NCBI GenBank assembly: GCA_024235095.1
Contig: JACKNC010000002.1
Span: 777,269-841,268, forward strand
Direction: 5' to 3'
DNA: 64,000 nt
DNA from: Gammaproteobacteria bacterium
GTDB taxonomy: Bacteria; Pseudomonadota; Gammaproteobacteria; Competibacterales; Competibacteraceae
Shown: positions 8,901-17,172 of the stretch, piece by piece
How the letters are laid out: each line of letters opens with the position of its first letter
Position numbering within the stretch: position 1 is the stretch's first letter
Position numbers and translations under genes: made by a program
Notes under the pieces: model-generated
The model's input: the letters and a program-made list of their open reading frames with translations, nothing else
Databases searched by the model: none
Told to the model about the DNA's origin: nothing

Positions 8901-8988
8901 TGCTGATCATGCAATGTACCTGGCCAAGCAAGCCGGTGGGCATCGCTATCTCATGCCCGATCTTGATGAGCATAATCTTGCTCGCTGA
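5968..8988 (+). CDS. PAS/GAF multi-sensor diguanylate cyclase
   Basis: Cytoplasmic 1006-residue protein predicted to make c-di-GMP. Apparent order: PAS (10-130), GAF (about 140-295), three PAS domains (about 305-415, 420-540, 545-665), GAF (about 670-820), GGDEF (830-1000). The active-site motif GGDEF is at 915-919 and is preceded by an intact inhibitory I-site, RAGD, five residues upstream, so product inhibition is likely. No transmembrane helix and no EAL domain. A GTG start at 5968, 14 bp after slt, is the only start that keeps the first PAS domain intact. Ligands of the sensors are unknown. Confidence 0.92.
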   Translation: MRNTSHSHVLQSPLSQVLEAADIGVWEYDHVSDRMFWSPWLYTLLGYDIEQAPSSLAAWLGLIHRDDLPGVQARIAATLAPENSLCEVEYRLRAADGQWRWFHARGRVMRRDANGRPLLTAGIQLDISERKHTELLLQTQHEFSAILAQRPTRERLLKAILESALSLPELDGGGLYWREPDNSYRLVVRQGLSPVFFAKVEHLAADSRQAAIIREGQLHCSCMTEQAYCIDSALIREPALIEEGLQSLVVLPIHVRNNPMACLNLASKQIGAVGSLTVTALQTLACQFTQALGCVLAQEEAFRQQQNLAELFNAINDYLFVLDLEGRILHYNLAVAKGLGYGNTLFDQPISAVHPPEVHNEVGQIIAEILAGTRATCPLPLLKADGERVLVDTRVVRGRWNSQPVIIGVSRDISIEQAARMALENEAEWRRALIENSRDGIAIFNEDHQIIEVNRSFAEMLGYAPEEMIGLYSWNIDADMTEADIRAAFADPLAIDATFEARHRRKDGTLYDAEVSVRGARIGGRKVFVTITRDISEKKRAEASLRRSEEQYRAVIETSADGFWMVDSQGRLLEVNEAYARLSGYSRDELRSMSIMALEAHENPEEIRAHIDKVRREGSGLFETWHRAKSGRVWRAEVNTSYWPSAGERFFVFIRDVDHRQRSETLLKIRMRLSQAALTSTLEDLMRAALDEAEHLTGSTIGFFHFVEPDQRHLTLQAWSSRTLENCSRPANDKGQRYPIHQASVWIDCVQQRQPVLHNDEARLTALYGLPIGHVVIRRELLLPVLGNDRVAAIIGVGNKPEDYTADDVEAMQQLTDLVMDIIERKRTQDQMNYLAYHDALTGLPNRILLADRLRQAMVQARRNQRRLAVCYLDLDGFKPVNDTYGHDQGDQLLIQVAQRLTACIRAGDTVARLGGDEFVVLLGDLATIEEGERAIDRMLTTLQAPFDLAEGAARLSASIGVTLYPEDGADADALLRHADHAMYLAKQAGGHRYLMPDLDEHNLAR

Positions 8989-9069
8989 TGGCCCTGCATC
9001 ACGGTGCGCGGACCGATCACTTATCAGAGCTACAATCTGTACCACTTTGGTCTGGTCGCGGCGATGATT

Positions 9070-9837
9070 TCACCCCACCCGCTCTACCCCAGTACGCAGC
9101 ACACCGTCTGGGTATAACTCGAACCAGCGATAACCCGGCGGCAGGTCGTCCACTTGCGGTTCCGGGACGCGCGGTTTGAATTGAACGCAGGTTGCGGGCG
9201 TCGCCAGCAGGTGAACACCGTTCCGGCGGGCGCTGAATTCGGCGTGAATGTGTCCCCAGACGACCGCGCGGACCTGGGAATAACGATCCAGCACGCTGAA
9301 TAACGCCGCATGGTTGCTTACCATCATCGTATCCAGCCAAGGCGTTTGGCTAGACACGGGGTTATGGTGTAAACAAACGACGGTGTGCCTGTCCGTATCC
9401 GTTACCAGCAGCGTGTCCAGCAAGGCCAGTTCGCTATAAGCCAGATGACCATCGGGCGTGCCGGGAAAACTCGAATCCAGCAGCACGAATTGCCAGTGGT
9501 CGGTCACGACGTGACGCTTGCGCCGCACCCATCCATTGCGCAGCATCCAGCTCATGGTGGCGGGAAAATCATGATTGCCCGGCAGACAATAGACCGGCAA
9601 CTCCAGCAATTCCAGTCGCTGGCGCACTCGTTCGTAGGCTTCGGGTTCATCTCCGACCAGGTCACCGGTGACGAGCATTAAATCCACAGCAGGATAATTT
9701 TCCTGAATATGCGCTAACACCGTATTCAGGCCGGCGTCCACATCTATGCCCCAAGTCCGACTACCAGGCTGGGCTTTCAGATGAAGATCGGTGATTTGGA
9801 TCACTCGCAAGGGAGTGGGAGACGCGACGGTCGACAT
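9070..9837 (-). CDS. cpdA: 3',5'-cyclic-AMP phosphodiesterase (CpdA-type metallophosphoesterase)
   Basis: Cytoplasmic binuclear metallophosphoesterase of 255 residues, likely hydrolysing cAMP and so limiting CRP activity. The metal-binding motifs appear in order: QITDLHL (about residue 15), VTGDLVGDEP, LPGNHDFP, VVCLHHNPV and VWGHIHAEF. GAGGA precedes the ATG. It lies 33 bp after argA on the same strand and is likely co-transcribed. CpdA/Icc-type proteins can be broader phosphodiesterases, so substrate specificity is inferred. Confidence 0.88.
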   Translation of the reverse strand: MSTVASPTPLRVIQITDLHLKAQPGSRTWGIDVDAGLNTVLAHIQENYPAVDLMLVTGDLVGDEPEAYERVRQRLELLELPVYCLPGNHDFPATMSWMLRNGWVRRKRHVVTDHWQFVLLDSSFPGTPDGHLAYSELALLDTLLVTDTDRHTVVCLHHNPVSSQTPWLDTMMVSNHAALFSVLDRYSQVRAVVWGHIHAEFSARRNGVHLLATPATCVQFKPRVPEPQVDDLPPGYRWFELYPDGVLRTGVERVG

Positions 9838-9870
9838 AAATGATTCCTCAGGGATGAACCCACATAAAGC

Positions 9871-11178
9871 TTACAGGGATTTTATGAATATCTTGGAACG
9901 GCGTTGCCAGTTATAGAGTTCCTGCTTGCCCATCGGCAGGTCGCCCACTTCGGCCGGCTCGAAACCACGCTCCCGAAACCAGTGGGCGGTGCGGGTGGTA
10001 AGTACAAACAGCCGCTGTAATCCCTGGGTCTGAGCTTGACGTTCAATAAAGCTGAGCAGCGCATCGGCGCGACCTCGATTGCGGTAGTGGGGATGCATCG
10101 CAACACACGCCAGCTCACCTAATCGCTCAACGGGAAATGGATAAAGCGCGGCGCAACCGATGATGGCGCCATCCCGCTCCAACAGAACGAAACGCTCGAT
10201 TTCCATTTCCAACCGCTCCCGCGATCGCCGCACCAGCGTTCCATCGTCTTCCAGCGGTTGAATCAGCTCCAATAGCCCACCCACATCATCAATGGTCGCC
10301 GTCCGCAACCCTTCATAGGTATCGGCGGCGATCAGCGCGCCTACGCCATCGCGGGTGAACAATTCTAGCAACAGCGCGCTATCGACTCGCCGGCTGAGCA
10401 GGTGAACGCGACGCACGCCGGTCTGACCGGCGCGCAAAGCCAGACGCAATAGACGGGCGGCTTCCTCGGGCAAGGCGGGATGCTCGGCGAGCAACTGTCC
10501 GGCTTCGTCGAGATTCAGTTGCCGAATCGGCTGACCAGCGGTATCGCATAATTCCGGCCCCTCCGTCAGCACCAGCAATTTGTCGGCTTGTAGTGCAATC
10601 GCGGCGGCAGCGGCCACATCCTCGGCGCTGAGATTGAAAATTTCCCCGGTCGGCGAGTAGCCCATCGGCGATAACAGGACAATAGCGTCCTGATCCAGCC
10701 ACAGCCGAATGGCGCGGTCATCAATCCGCCGCACTTCGCCGGTGAAGCCGTAGTCCACGCCGTCGCGCACCCCCAGCGGCCGGGCGGTGATCAAATTGCC
10801 GGATACGACTCGCAGGTGCGCGCCGTGCATCGGCGAATTGGCTAACCCCATCGACAAGCGGGCTTCAATGCGCAACCTTAGCCGGCCGACCGCCTGCTTG
10901 ACGTAGCGCAGGTCATCCGCCTCAGTGACCCGCAATTCATTGACATAACGCCATTCCCGTCCCGCTTCGCGCAGCCGTGCCTCGATTTGATGCCGTGCGC
11001 CATGCACCAGCGCCAGGCGAATGCCCAGACTATGTAACAGAGCCAGGTCGTGAATCAGGCTGGAAAAATGCTCGGCCTCTACCGCTTCGCCGCCGAACAA
11101 AACGACGAAGGTTTTGCCGCGATGGGCGTTGATATAAGGTCCGGCCTGGCGGAACCACTGGACGAAGGAATCGATCAC
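9871..11178 (-). CDS. argA: N-acetylglutamate synthase
   Basis: First enzyme of arginine biosynthesis: acetyl-CoA plus glutamate to N-acetylglutamate. The 435-residue protein has the classic two-domain form, an amino-acid-kinase-like N-terminus (about 1-280, with KTFVVLFGGEAVE and GIRLALVHGARHQIE) that binds feedback-inhibiting arginine, and a C-terminal GNAT domain (about 290-435, with CVAMHPHYRNRGRADALL for acetyl-CoA). The start is GTG at 11178, six bases after the preceding fragment gene. The upstream gene has been destroyed by an IS, so argA may now be driven from a promoter in that fragment or in the IS (inference). Confidence 0.95.
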   Translation of the reverse strand: MIDSFVQWFRQAGPYINAHRGKTFVVLFGGEAVEAEHFSSLIHDLALLHSLGIRLALVHGARHQIEARLREAGREWRYVNELRVTEADDLRYVKQAVGRLRLRIEARLSMGLANSPMHGAHLRVVSGNLITARPLGVRDGVDYGFTGEVRRIDDRAIRLWLDQDAIVLLSPMGYSPTGEIFNLSAEDVAAAAAIALQADKLLVLTEGPELCDTAGQPIRQLNLDEAGQLLAEHPALPEEAARLLRLALRAGQTGVRRVHLLSRRVDSALLLELFTRDGVGALIAADTYEGLRTATIDDVGGLLELIQPLEDDGTLVRRSRERLEMEIERFVLLERDGAIIGCAALYPFPVERLGELACVAMHPHYRNRGRADALLSFIERQAQTQGLQRLFVLTTRTAHWFRERGFEPAEVGDLPMGKQELYNWQRRSKIFIKSL

Positions 11179-11184
11179 TCTCGT

Positions 11185-11702
11185 TCAACCTTTCATTTTC
11201 GCTGCGGGTGGCAACAGTATCAGTTTTCCGGTCAATCCCGGCTCCTGCGCCAGCATCTCCCGCACCGGCTTTAAATCCGGCAGGTTCAGGGCCTGGCAAA
11301 GCGCCTCATCGATGGCCTGGCGAACCGGATCGATATTCAGTTTGGCCAGCGCCTGTAATTCACGGTCGCACAGCGCATCATAAGCCGCCGCTAGACGCGC
11401 CGCTTGCGCATCGCTCAAGGCGCGCACGTCCAAAACCGGCATCGTGGCCCAGGCCGGTTTTTTCACCTGCATCCAGGCTCCTTGCGTCACTACGCGATTT
11501 CCGAAAAGCGCCAGCAAAGCTAGGCTGCCATTCAGCCAGAGCAGCAGCGCCTTGCGACGTTCCGGTTCCAAATCGGTCTTAAACGCCCACCAAGTGTTGC
11601 CAATGACCGGTTGACTGAGATCAACGGCTAACAGTCGGTGGGTATTAGCGCGCAATCGCCAAGCTAATAGCAAATCCGAGGCGGTTTCCCAAACTTTTTG
11701 GT
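11185..11702 (-). pseudogene. C-terminal fragment of a DNA methylase-like gene, truncated by IS
   Basis: Open frame of about 170 host-derived residues that begins exactly at the terminal repeat of the ISKra4-like element; the first residues of the longer reading frame are IS-encoded. Phrases such as NTWWAF, the hydrophobic LLLWLNGSLALLALFG and VKKPAWATMPVLDV followed by a helical tail resemble the C-terminus of large class I DNA methyltransferases with a target-recognition region. The catalytic N-terminus is absent from the window. It lies six bases before argA. The family call is moderate; that it is a fragment is well supported by the IS boundary. Confidence 0.6.
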
Positions 11703-11915
11703 CCTGTAAATTTTCCTGTGATAGACAAACCATAGGGTATACTGATATCTAACTTTTTGCTTTTTCAAGAACTCTTTTGGAGCCGGCCTATTAGGGCATT
11801 GATTGATTTTGAAAAAGGGCGAAATCCATGGAAGGCTGCCGATCGGGCGGCGGCTGAGGATGCGTCCAGAAATTCTGTAAAAAACCACGCCTCCTCTTTG
11901 ATCTGGAGAAGCGCC

Positions 11916-12128
11916 ATGCCGACCGTTGAATTGATTCTTCGTGATGATGAAGGTCGTATTATTGATCATCGATCCACACGAACATATTCTTTGGATTGGA
12001 GAAATCAAAGCTTGCATTGTATTGAAGGTGCAGTTGAAGAATTTAAGAAAAATGCACTACCGGATCTTCAGGCTGATTTGTTAGAAGCGGCTCAAAACAT
12101 CTTTATTCAGGATAAAAAAAAGACTTGA
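11916..12128 (+). CDS. Transposase ORF A (N-terminal part) of the ISKra4-like element
   Basis: Small 70-residue protein starting MPTVELILRDDEG with a GGAG ribosome site 8 bp upstream; a longer frame from 11757 has no such support. It ends in a lysine-rich tail DKKKT. The stop overlaps the start of ORF B (TTGA). Just before the stop is A AAA AAG at 12116-12122 in the correct phase, the strongest known bacterial -1 slippery heptamer, so a fraction of ribosomes should continue into ORF B and make the full transposase. N-terminal ORFs of this kind are known in ISKra4 relatives. Confidence 0.75.
   Translation: MPTVELILRDDEGRIIDHRSTRTYSLDWRNQSLHCIEGAVEEFKKNALPDLQADLLEAAQNIFIQDKKKT
12116..12122 (+). 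promoter_or_regulatory. Programmed -1 frameshift site A AAA AAG
   Basis: The heptamer is in the zero frame of ORF A (codons AAA at 12117 and AAG at 12120). A -1 slip enters the open frame of ORF B, which has no stop between the heptamer and its nominal TTG start at 12125. The same heptamer drives dnaX frameshifting in E. coli (known). Confidence 0.7.
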
Positions 12129-13336
12129 TTTGCAATGGGACAACACCCATCAAGATTAAGACGCTTCATGGACCTTTTGAATTTAGACTTCAGCGATTTA
12201 TTGATCGAGAATACCCTAGTTTGCCTCATCGAACCTACTTTGATTTGACGGATCAATTTCAGGAAGATTATGTGAGTGATCGGTTAAAAGAATTCTCCGC
12301 TTATTATAGCAATCGCTTAAGCTATATCGATGTATCCGATTTAATAGAGAGGGTCACCGGGTTCCGACAACTCAGTGACCAAAAAATCCACCATGTGGTG
12401 GTTGAAAAGGCGCAAGCGCTCAGTCAAGCGTGCGTCGCGCAAGTGGAAGAAACCTTATCGAAGACGAGTGGTTCTGTCATCAACATTGACCCTGATGTTG
12501 ATATTTACGACCCAGAAAGTCGGGAAATTCTGATTTTCGAAGATGCCATTCAAGTCCGTGGTCAGAAAGAAAATCGTATAAGAAAACAATCAGTTATAAA
12601 GGAAGAAGTGCCAGAGAAATCCGCACCGAAGAAGACGTCTGCCGTATCGAGTGACGTCATTCTCTTTGAAAATAAAGACGGCGATCTTGAATACCTGACC
12701 GCACCGATTGATCGACAGGGGAAAGCGATCATTCCGGTTGCTGATATTCTGAAAAGCCGGGTGATTGAAGATTATGGGAAAGAAGAAAAGCCATTGCCGA
12801 TTATCGCGATTACAGATGGCGCAAAAATCATTCGTGAGCATCTTTGGGCGGTATTTGGTATCACCGTGCTGATTATCCTGGATTGGTACCATCTTGGTAA
12901 AAAAATTCGTGATTTAATGAGTATGATTGCCTTGAATAAGGATGAGAAGAATCAGCATCTAAAGTTTATGTTCTATCACCTCTGGCGTGGTGATGTTGTC
13001 ACGGTTTTGAATTACTTAGTCGAGCAGGTGCAACCCAAAAATGCAGAAAAGCATCTTGAACTGATCAATTATCTTGAAAAACATCAGCATGAAATTATCG
13101 ATTATCGAAGTCGTCAGATTGCAGGCAAACCCATCGGAAGTGGTTCTATCGAGAAAGGCTGTGATCAAGTTATCGGACGTCGTCAGAAGAAAAAAGGGAT
13201 GAGTTGGCGTCCTGCAGGAAGTCGAAGTTTAGGCATTTTAAAGGTGATCGAACTCAATAATGAATGGGATTCTGTCTGGTTTCCTCAAGAAGCCGCGAAT
13301 GATCCGTCAAACTTGCGGTTAGTTTCAAACGCATAG
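12125..13336 (+). CDS. Transposase ORF B (catalytic part) of the ISKra4-like element
   Basis: 403 residues carrying the catalytic region of an ISKra4-type DDE transposase: AITDGAKIIREHLW supplies an early acidic residue, LIILDWYHLGKKIRDLM the next, and GSGSIEKGCDQVIGRRQKKK the late Glu in the family's conserved C-terminus. The central part (about 130-190) is charged and variable. It is probably made mainly as the ORF A-ORF B frameshift fusion rather than from the TTG codon. The frame is open throughout, so the element may be active. Its base composition is more A/T-rich than the surrounding genes, consistent with recent arrival. Confidence 0.88.
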   Translation: MICNGTTPIKIKTLHGPFEFRLQRFIDREYPSLPHRTYFDLTDQFQEDYVSDRLKEFSAYYSNRLSYIDVSDLIERVTGFRQLSDQKIHHVVVEKAQALSQACVAQVEETLSKTSGSVINIDPDVDIYDPESREILIFEDAIQVRGQKENRIRKQSVIKEEVPEKSAPKKTSAVSSDVILFENKDGDLEYLTAPIDRQGKAIIPVADILKSRVIEDYGKEEKPLPIIAITDGAKIIREHLWAVFGITVLIILDWYHLGKKIRDLMSMIALNKDEKNQHLKFMFYHLWRGDVVTVLNYLVEQVQPKNAEKHLELINYLEKHQHEIIDYRSRQIAGKPIGSGSIEKGCDQVIGRRQKKKGMSWRPAGSRSLGILKVIELNNEWDSVWFPQEAANDPSNLRLVSNA

Positions 13337-13360
13337 AGCATCACAGGAAAATTTACAGGA

Positions 13361-14043
13361 GGATTTTTCTTGGCCCGGGCCACGATCACCAAATACGGTT
13401 GCTTCAAGGCGATGGAATAAACGGATTGGGCCAAGCGAAAGACCCCCGCGATCGAGAAAAAGGCATCCAAGACTAAAAATGCGGGGCCATCCTGATCGAT
13501 GGTCAACGTCAGGGCCATCTGCACCACCCGCTCGGGCAGGCTCGGGTCCGCGCCCCTTTGGGGTGAAGTCGGTTCCACCTGACCTAAATGGCAAAAGCCT
13601 TGATGCATGCGCAGGGCTAAAGGCAAACAAAAACAAGCATCGAGTGCGCCAACCACCACCCCGATCGCGCCCCAGCAGTGCCCGCGGAAGTACGATGGCT
13701 TGTGCTGGGTTTCTGAAGCGTCATGTAACGACACGACGCCTGGCATACGCCCCCCATCCTTGACCACCAGCGTATGATCACCCAACAAGACAGCCCGCCC
13801 GGCCACCTGGACGGCGACGGCCTGACGCCACACATAACCCTGCCACGTCGCCAACAGGGTCTCTAGATCATAAGCTTTGGAGCGACAGAAATGCAGAAAC
13901 CGGTGATAGACCGCTTCATTCCCCTGCCAGAACCGGCACATTGACGTCACCCCGATCATTTCCGGGGCGGCGAGAAAGCTCAACACCACCGCGCAGAACA
14001 GCAGCCAACTGCGCTGCCGCGCAAAGGCGCTGCGAAAACTTTC
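13361..14043 (-). pseudogene. N-terminal fragment of a DDE transposase (IS4-superfamily type), cut by the ISKra4-like element
   Basis: About 225 residues remain in one frame. VLLGDHTLVVKDGGRMPGV has the first catalytic Asp, and LTIDQDGPAFLVLDAFFS the region of the second; the third catalytic block and the rest are missing, because the gene stops at the terminal repeat of the neighbouring IS and continues into IS-derived codons. The frame is also open upstream (residues FRSAFARQRSWLLFC) but lacks a good start and hits a stop at 14044-14046, with an ATG one frame away at 14051, suggesting an indel at the N-terminus. The distal half is not found on the other side of the IS. Confidence 0.7.
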
Positions 14044-14272
14044 TCAAGCATGGTATACATAAATCAGCATGGATTCTCCTCGGGCGACCGGGTTGTTCAG
14101 GCGCGGACCGCTGAGGGGAATTCATGCTGCTCTTGAGGAGCGGCCGTCAAGGCTTTTCAGGGAGAGAACTTATGACTGATGAGTCCAGTAAGATAAAGAG
14201 TAAGATCATAGGAAGGCTCCGGATTTCGGCCTGACGGCCTGCATCCAGGCTACGGATTTTTCATACAGCCTC
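14044..14272. other. Gene-free spacer between transposase remnant and acylase gene
   Basis: About 230 bp with no convincing gene. It probably contains the outer end of the truncated transposon. A short GGCC/GGCC-containing inverted repeat near 14231-14246 is too weak to call a terminator. Confidence 0.4.
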
Positions 14273-16681
14273 TCAGGGTTTAAGAATCAGCCGATGCTGC
14301 GCCGGTCCCGGCTCCAGCGGCGTCGGAAGACCTTTAACCCAGGCATCATGTCCCGCCCGATAATAAGGCGATAGGGGATGGCCGCTCTGCCCGCCGGGCG
14401 TATGCAGAAGAGCGGACGCTTCATGGCCGGGGGCCACGACCAGCCGTTCCGATGCGCCATTGGTCAGGGTTTGTATCCGGGGCATGTAAAGATCGCCCGG
14501 TAGCGGTTGCACCGGCAGATCGAGCCAGCTGCTTAACCAAGGGAGCACTCGACTGAACGGATGTTGGATATGCACCTGGTTTTGATCGCCCCAGGTATGG
14601 GCGGCCAAAGGGCGGCCATCCGCGGTCAAGGCCGCCAGCGTCGCATCCGCCGCTTCCAGCAACAACGCTGACCAATCGGGATAACGGCGATCAAGCAAAT
14701 ACTGCGGTTGCCGGGAAACCAGTTGCCACAGCGGCCCTTCATGCTGACGGAACGCGCCATAATCGAAAAAAGGATCGGCTTGCAAACAGGGTGCGATCAG
14801 CGGCGCAAACGCGCGTTGACGAACCTCCAGACGGAAAGTCCGCACGGCGCGATAGCCAACCGAATCCACGGTCGCCCGGTCTCCCCAGTCCATCACGAAT
14901 TTTCGTAACTCTCTGCGTCGTGGATCAGCGCGCAACTGCTCCGGCGCCAGAGTCGTCAGCAGCAATTTGCGCCAGCGCTCCAGAAACCGGGCGCGATCAT
15001 CGAGTTGCAGGGCTAGGAAATCTGCTTCGCTGAAACGCTCTCCGGCTAGTAATGCGTCGCGGATTTGCCGGGCGCGCGCGCCAAGGGCGTAACCGCCATC
15101 CCCGAGAAGCTTCAACTCGTTCTGATCCACCACCCGATTGTTCGCCGTCCACAGTCGCCCATTGGGCGGATCAATGACATGCGGGTACTCGGAGGGATCG
15201 AGCCAGCCGGACCAGCCGCGCTGACCCTCCGCCCAGGAAGACGGCAGGCGTCCGTCATGGCCAAAGCGGCGTGGAAACGGTCCGGCAAGAGTCCAGGCGA
15301 TGCGCCCATCGGCGCTGGCCAACAACAGATTTTGAGTGGGAATACCGGCCTGGTGGGCGATATCCAGCGCTGCTTCCAGGGTTTCAGTTTGTTCCAGCGC
15401 CATTAGGCGCAGATTAACCGCGCGTGGATCGTGCGCCACCCAGCGCAGTGCGCGTCGCCGGTTGCGGTGATCGCGATCCAGCACCGGCCCCCAGATCGTT
15501 TCCAGAATCTCCAGCGTCTCATCCGGCGCATTCCGCACCGCCAAAGTCTCCTGGAAGTGTTCGAAAGATCGCGGTCCGTCCGGGGTTTGGTAATGGTCAT
15601 CGTCATCGCCCGGCTCCAGCAACACCAGATCGGCCTCGTCGCCTTCGCTATTGGTGTAACCCCAGGCGAGGCGTCCGTTGCTTCCCACGACCATCGCCGG
15701 AGCGCCGGGCAGGGTAATCCCGGAGATGCGCCGTTCGCCGCCCTTTGCATCGGGATAAACCCATGTTGCCCGGTACCAAATATTGGGTAACCGCAGTGGG
15801 AGATGCATATCGTTAGCCAGCAGTGCGCCGCCGTGTTCGGTCAGATCGCCAGCCACCGCCCAGTTGTTGCTGCCCAACGGCGCATCAGTCTCGGAAGCGG
15901 CAGGCGAAAAGCGTAAAGCATAAGACGATGAAAGAGCAGGCGCATGTTGGGTGCTGAAGATGTCCGGACCCGGCGGCGGTAATGCGGCAAAGGGTTCGCC
16001 TTGCAAGGGCGCATCCCATCCGCCGCCCACCGGATCGAGAAATTCAGCGAGCGCCGGCGGTAACCGGTCGTGCAACAATCCCCGCGCTGATTCGCGTCGC
16101 CATTGCTCGCTTTGCAGGTCCAGATACATGGCGTACACCGCCAGCAGTGTGTCTTCGGGTTGCCAGGACTTAGGCTTAACCCGCAACAATAGATATTCGA
16201 AGGGTGATTGGAGGAGGTCCGCCAGACCCGCGTTAACGCCGTCGGCATAGGCGGCGATCAGCGCCTGTTCTTCGGCAGGCAGAGTCGCCAGCGTTTGCCG
16301 GGCGCGTTGTCGGAAGCGATGCAAGCGATGAACGCGATCCACCTCCAGCGCCATCGGGCCGAACCATTCCGCCAGTTCGCCAGCCGCCGAGCGTCGTAAC
16401 AAATCCATCTGGAAAAAGCGCTCCTGAGCGTGCAGGAACCCGGTCGCGCGCGCAACATCCCGCCGATTATTTCCTTGAATCGTGGGAATGCCCAACGCGT
16501 CGCGTTCGATGGTCACCGCGGCCTCCAATCCAGGCAATGTCGCGGTTCCTTCCAGGCGCGGCAGGCTACCGCGCAGCAAAATGAGCAGAATGATCACAGC
16601 GCCGATCAACAGCGCTAAAAGACCGCCGCCGATCCACAGGATCGGGCGTCGCCAGCGAACCTGGTTAAACATCATTGTCAT
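14273..16681 (-). CDS. Penicillin acylase family protein (N-terminal nucleophile hydrolase)
   Basis: An 802-residue precursor of the penicillin G acylase/acyl-homoserine-lactone acylase family. An N-terminal hydrophobic segment (ILWIGGGLLALLIGAVIILLI) gives export or membrane anchoring. The alpha-chain region has the family start TIERDALGIPTIQG, and the autoproteolysis site is G/SNNWAVAG near residue 270, where Ser becomes the nucleophile of the beta chain; TNSEGDEADL follows. These enzymes cleave amide-linked acyl groups, including quorum signals or beta-lactams (known); the substrate here cannot be read from sequence. Transcribed alone, divergently from the HiPIP gene. Confidence 0.9.
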   Translation of the reverse strand: MTMMFNQVRWRRPILWIGGGLLALLIGAVIILLILLRGSLPRLEGTATLPGLEAAVTIERDALGIPTIQGNNRRDVARATGFLHAQERFFQMDLLRRSAAGELAEWFGPMALEVDRVHRLHRFRQRARQTLATLPAEEQALIAAYADGVNAGLADLLQSPFEYLLLRVKPKSWQPEDTLLAVYAMYLDLQSEQWRRESARGLLHDRLPPALAEFLDPVGGGWDAPLQGEPFAALPPPGPDIFSTQHAPALSSSYALRFSPAASETDAPLGSNNWAVAGDLTEHGGALLANDMHLPLRLPNIWYRATWVYPDAKGGERRISGITLPGAPAMVVGSNGRLAWGYTNSEGDEADLVLLEPGDDDDHYQTPDGPRSFEHFQETLAVRNAPDETLEILETIWGPVLDRDHRNRRRALRWVAHDPRAVNLRLMALEQTETLEAALDIAHQAGIPTQNLLLASADGRIAWTLAGPFPRRFGHDGRLPSSWAEGQRGWSGWLDPSEYPHVIDPPNGRLWTANNRVVDQNELKLLGDGGYALGARARQIRDALLAGERFSEADFLALQLDDRARFLERWRKLLLTTLAPEQLRADPRRRELRKFVMDWGDRATVDSVGYRAVRTFRLEVRQRAFAPLIAPCLQADPFFDYGAFRQHEGPLWQLVSRQPQYLLDRRYPDWSALLLEAADATLAALTADGRPLAAHTWGDQNQVHIQHPFSRVLPWLSSWLDLPVQPLPGDLYMPRIQTLTNGASERLVVAPGHEASALLHTPGGQSGHPLSPYYRAGHDAWVKGLPTPLEPGPAQHRLILKP

Positions 16682-16786
16682 TGCTTAATCTCAAGCAGTT
16701 TGCCCGTGACGCATGGTATGATTCTATCGCTCGCATTAATTGATCATGCGAGGATTATGGTAATAACAATTTTCGAGGAAACCGCT

Positions 16787-17116
16787 ATGGATCATCATGC
16801 CCCTGATAACAGTCGCCGTCGTTTCATCAAGCTGACCGCCATCGGCCTGGCTGCCGCGCCATTCGCCAGCACCCTGTTGAGTGGAACCGCCCACGCCGCA
16901 GAGATGGTCAGCGAGAGCGATCCCCAAGCGTCGGCGCTGGGCTATGTGGCCGATGCCGCCAAATCTGACAAACGGACGGATACAGCGGCAGCTTGCCATA
17001 GTTGTGGCCTGTACACTGGCAAAGAGGGTGAGGAAAGCGGCCCCTGTGCGATTTTCCAGGGCAAGCTGGTCAACGCTAACGGCTGGTGCACCGCCTGGGT
17101 GAAGAAAGCAGGCTGA
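16787..17116 (+). CDS. High-potential iron-sulfur protein (HiPIP), Tat-exported
   Basis: Periplasmic 4Fe-4S electron carrier, typical of purple bacteria and related gammaproteobacteria, carrying electrons between the bc1 complex and a terminal oxidase or reaction centre (known). The 109-residue precursor starts at ATG 16787, with GAGGAAA upstream. The signal peptide has a twin-arginine motif, SRRRFIKL, and ends GTAHA. The mature part has the four cluster cysteines in CHSC, GPCAIF and NGWCTAW, with the expected spacing. An upstream in-frame start at 16700 lacks a ribosome site. Tat export agrees with cluster insertion before secretion. Confidence 0.95.
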   Translation: MDHHAPDNSRRRFIKLTAIGLAAAPFASTLLSGTAHAAEMVSESDPQASALGYVADAAKSDKRTDTAAACHSCGLYTGKEGEESGPCAIFQGKLVNANGWCTAWVKKAG

Positions 17117-17127
17117 GTGTAACCTGT

Positions 17128-17163
17128 GTACACCTCTCTCCCCCTGTCAAAGGGGAAGAGGGG
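17128..17163. repeat. Small C/G-tract hairpin (repeat-family copy; possible terminator)
   Basis: Between the convergent HiPIP and parE genes. It reads CTCTCCCCCTGTCAAAGGGG and then AGAGGGGACTGAA, the same end as in the repeat at 521-636. It can fold into a hairpin and may serve as a bidirectional terminator. Confidence 0.45.
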
Positions 17164-17172
17164 ACTGAATGC

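Larger units (their letters stand above)
11702..13360 (+). mobile_element. ISKra4-family-like insertion sequence with perfect terminal repeats
   Basis: A 1.66-kb element. CCTGTAAATTTTCCTGTGAT at 11703-11722 is the exact reverse complement of 13340-13359, and one more base pair (11702/13360) also matches. It encodes two overlapping genes that together form the transposase. No clear target duplication is visible, and its two flanks belong to unrelated truncated genes, which points to an adjacent deletion after insertion. A solo copy of the end is at 59502-59519. Confidence 0.85.

Noticed and set aside
11757..11915. N-terminal extension of transposase ORF A
   Set aside because: The internal ATG at 11916 has a proper GGAG site, and the extension shows no conserved residues.
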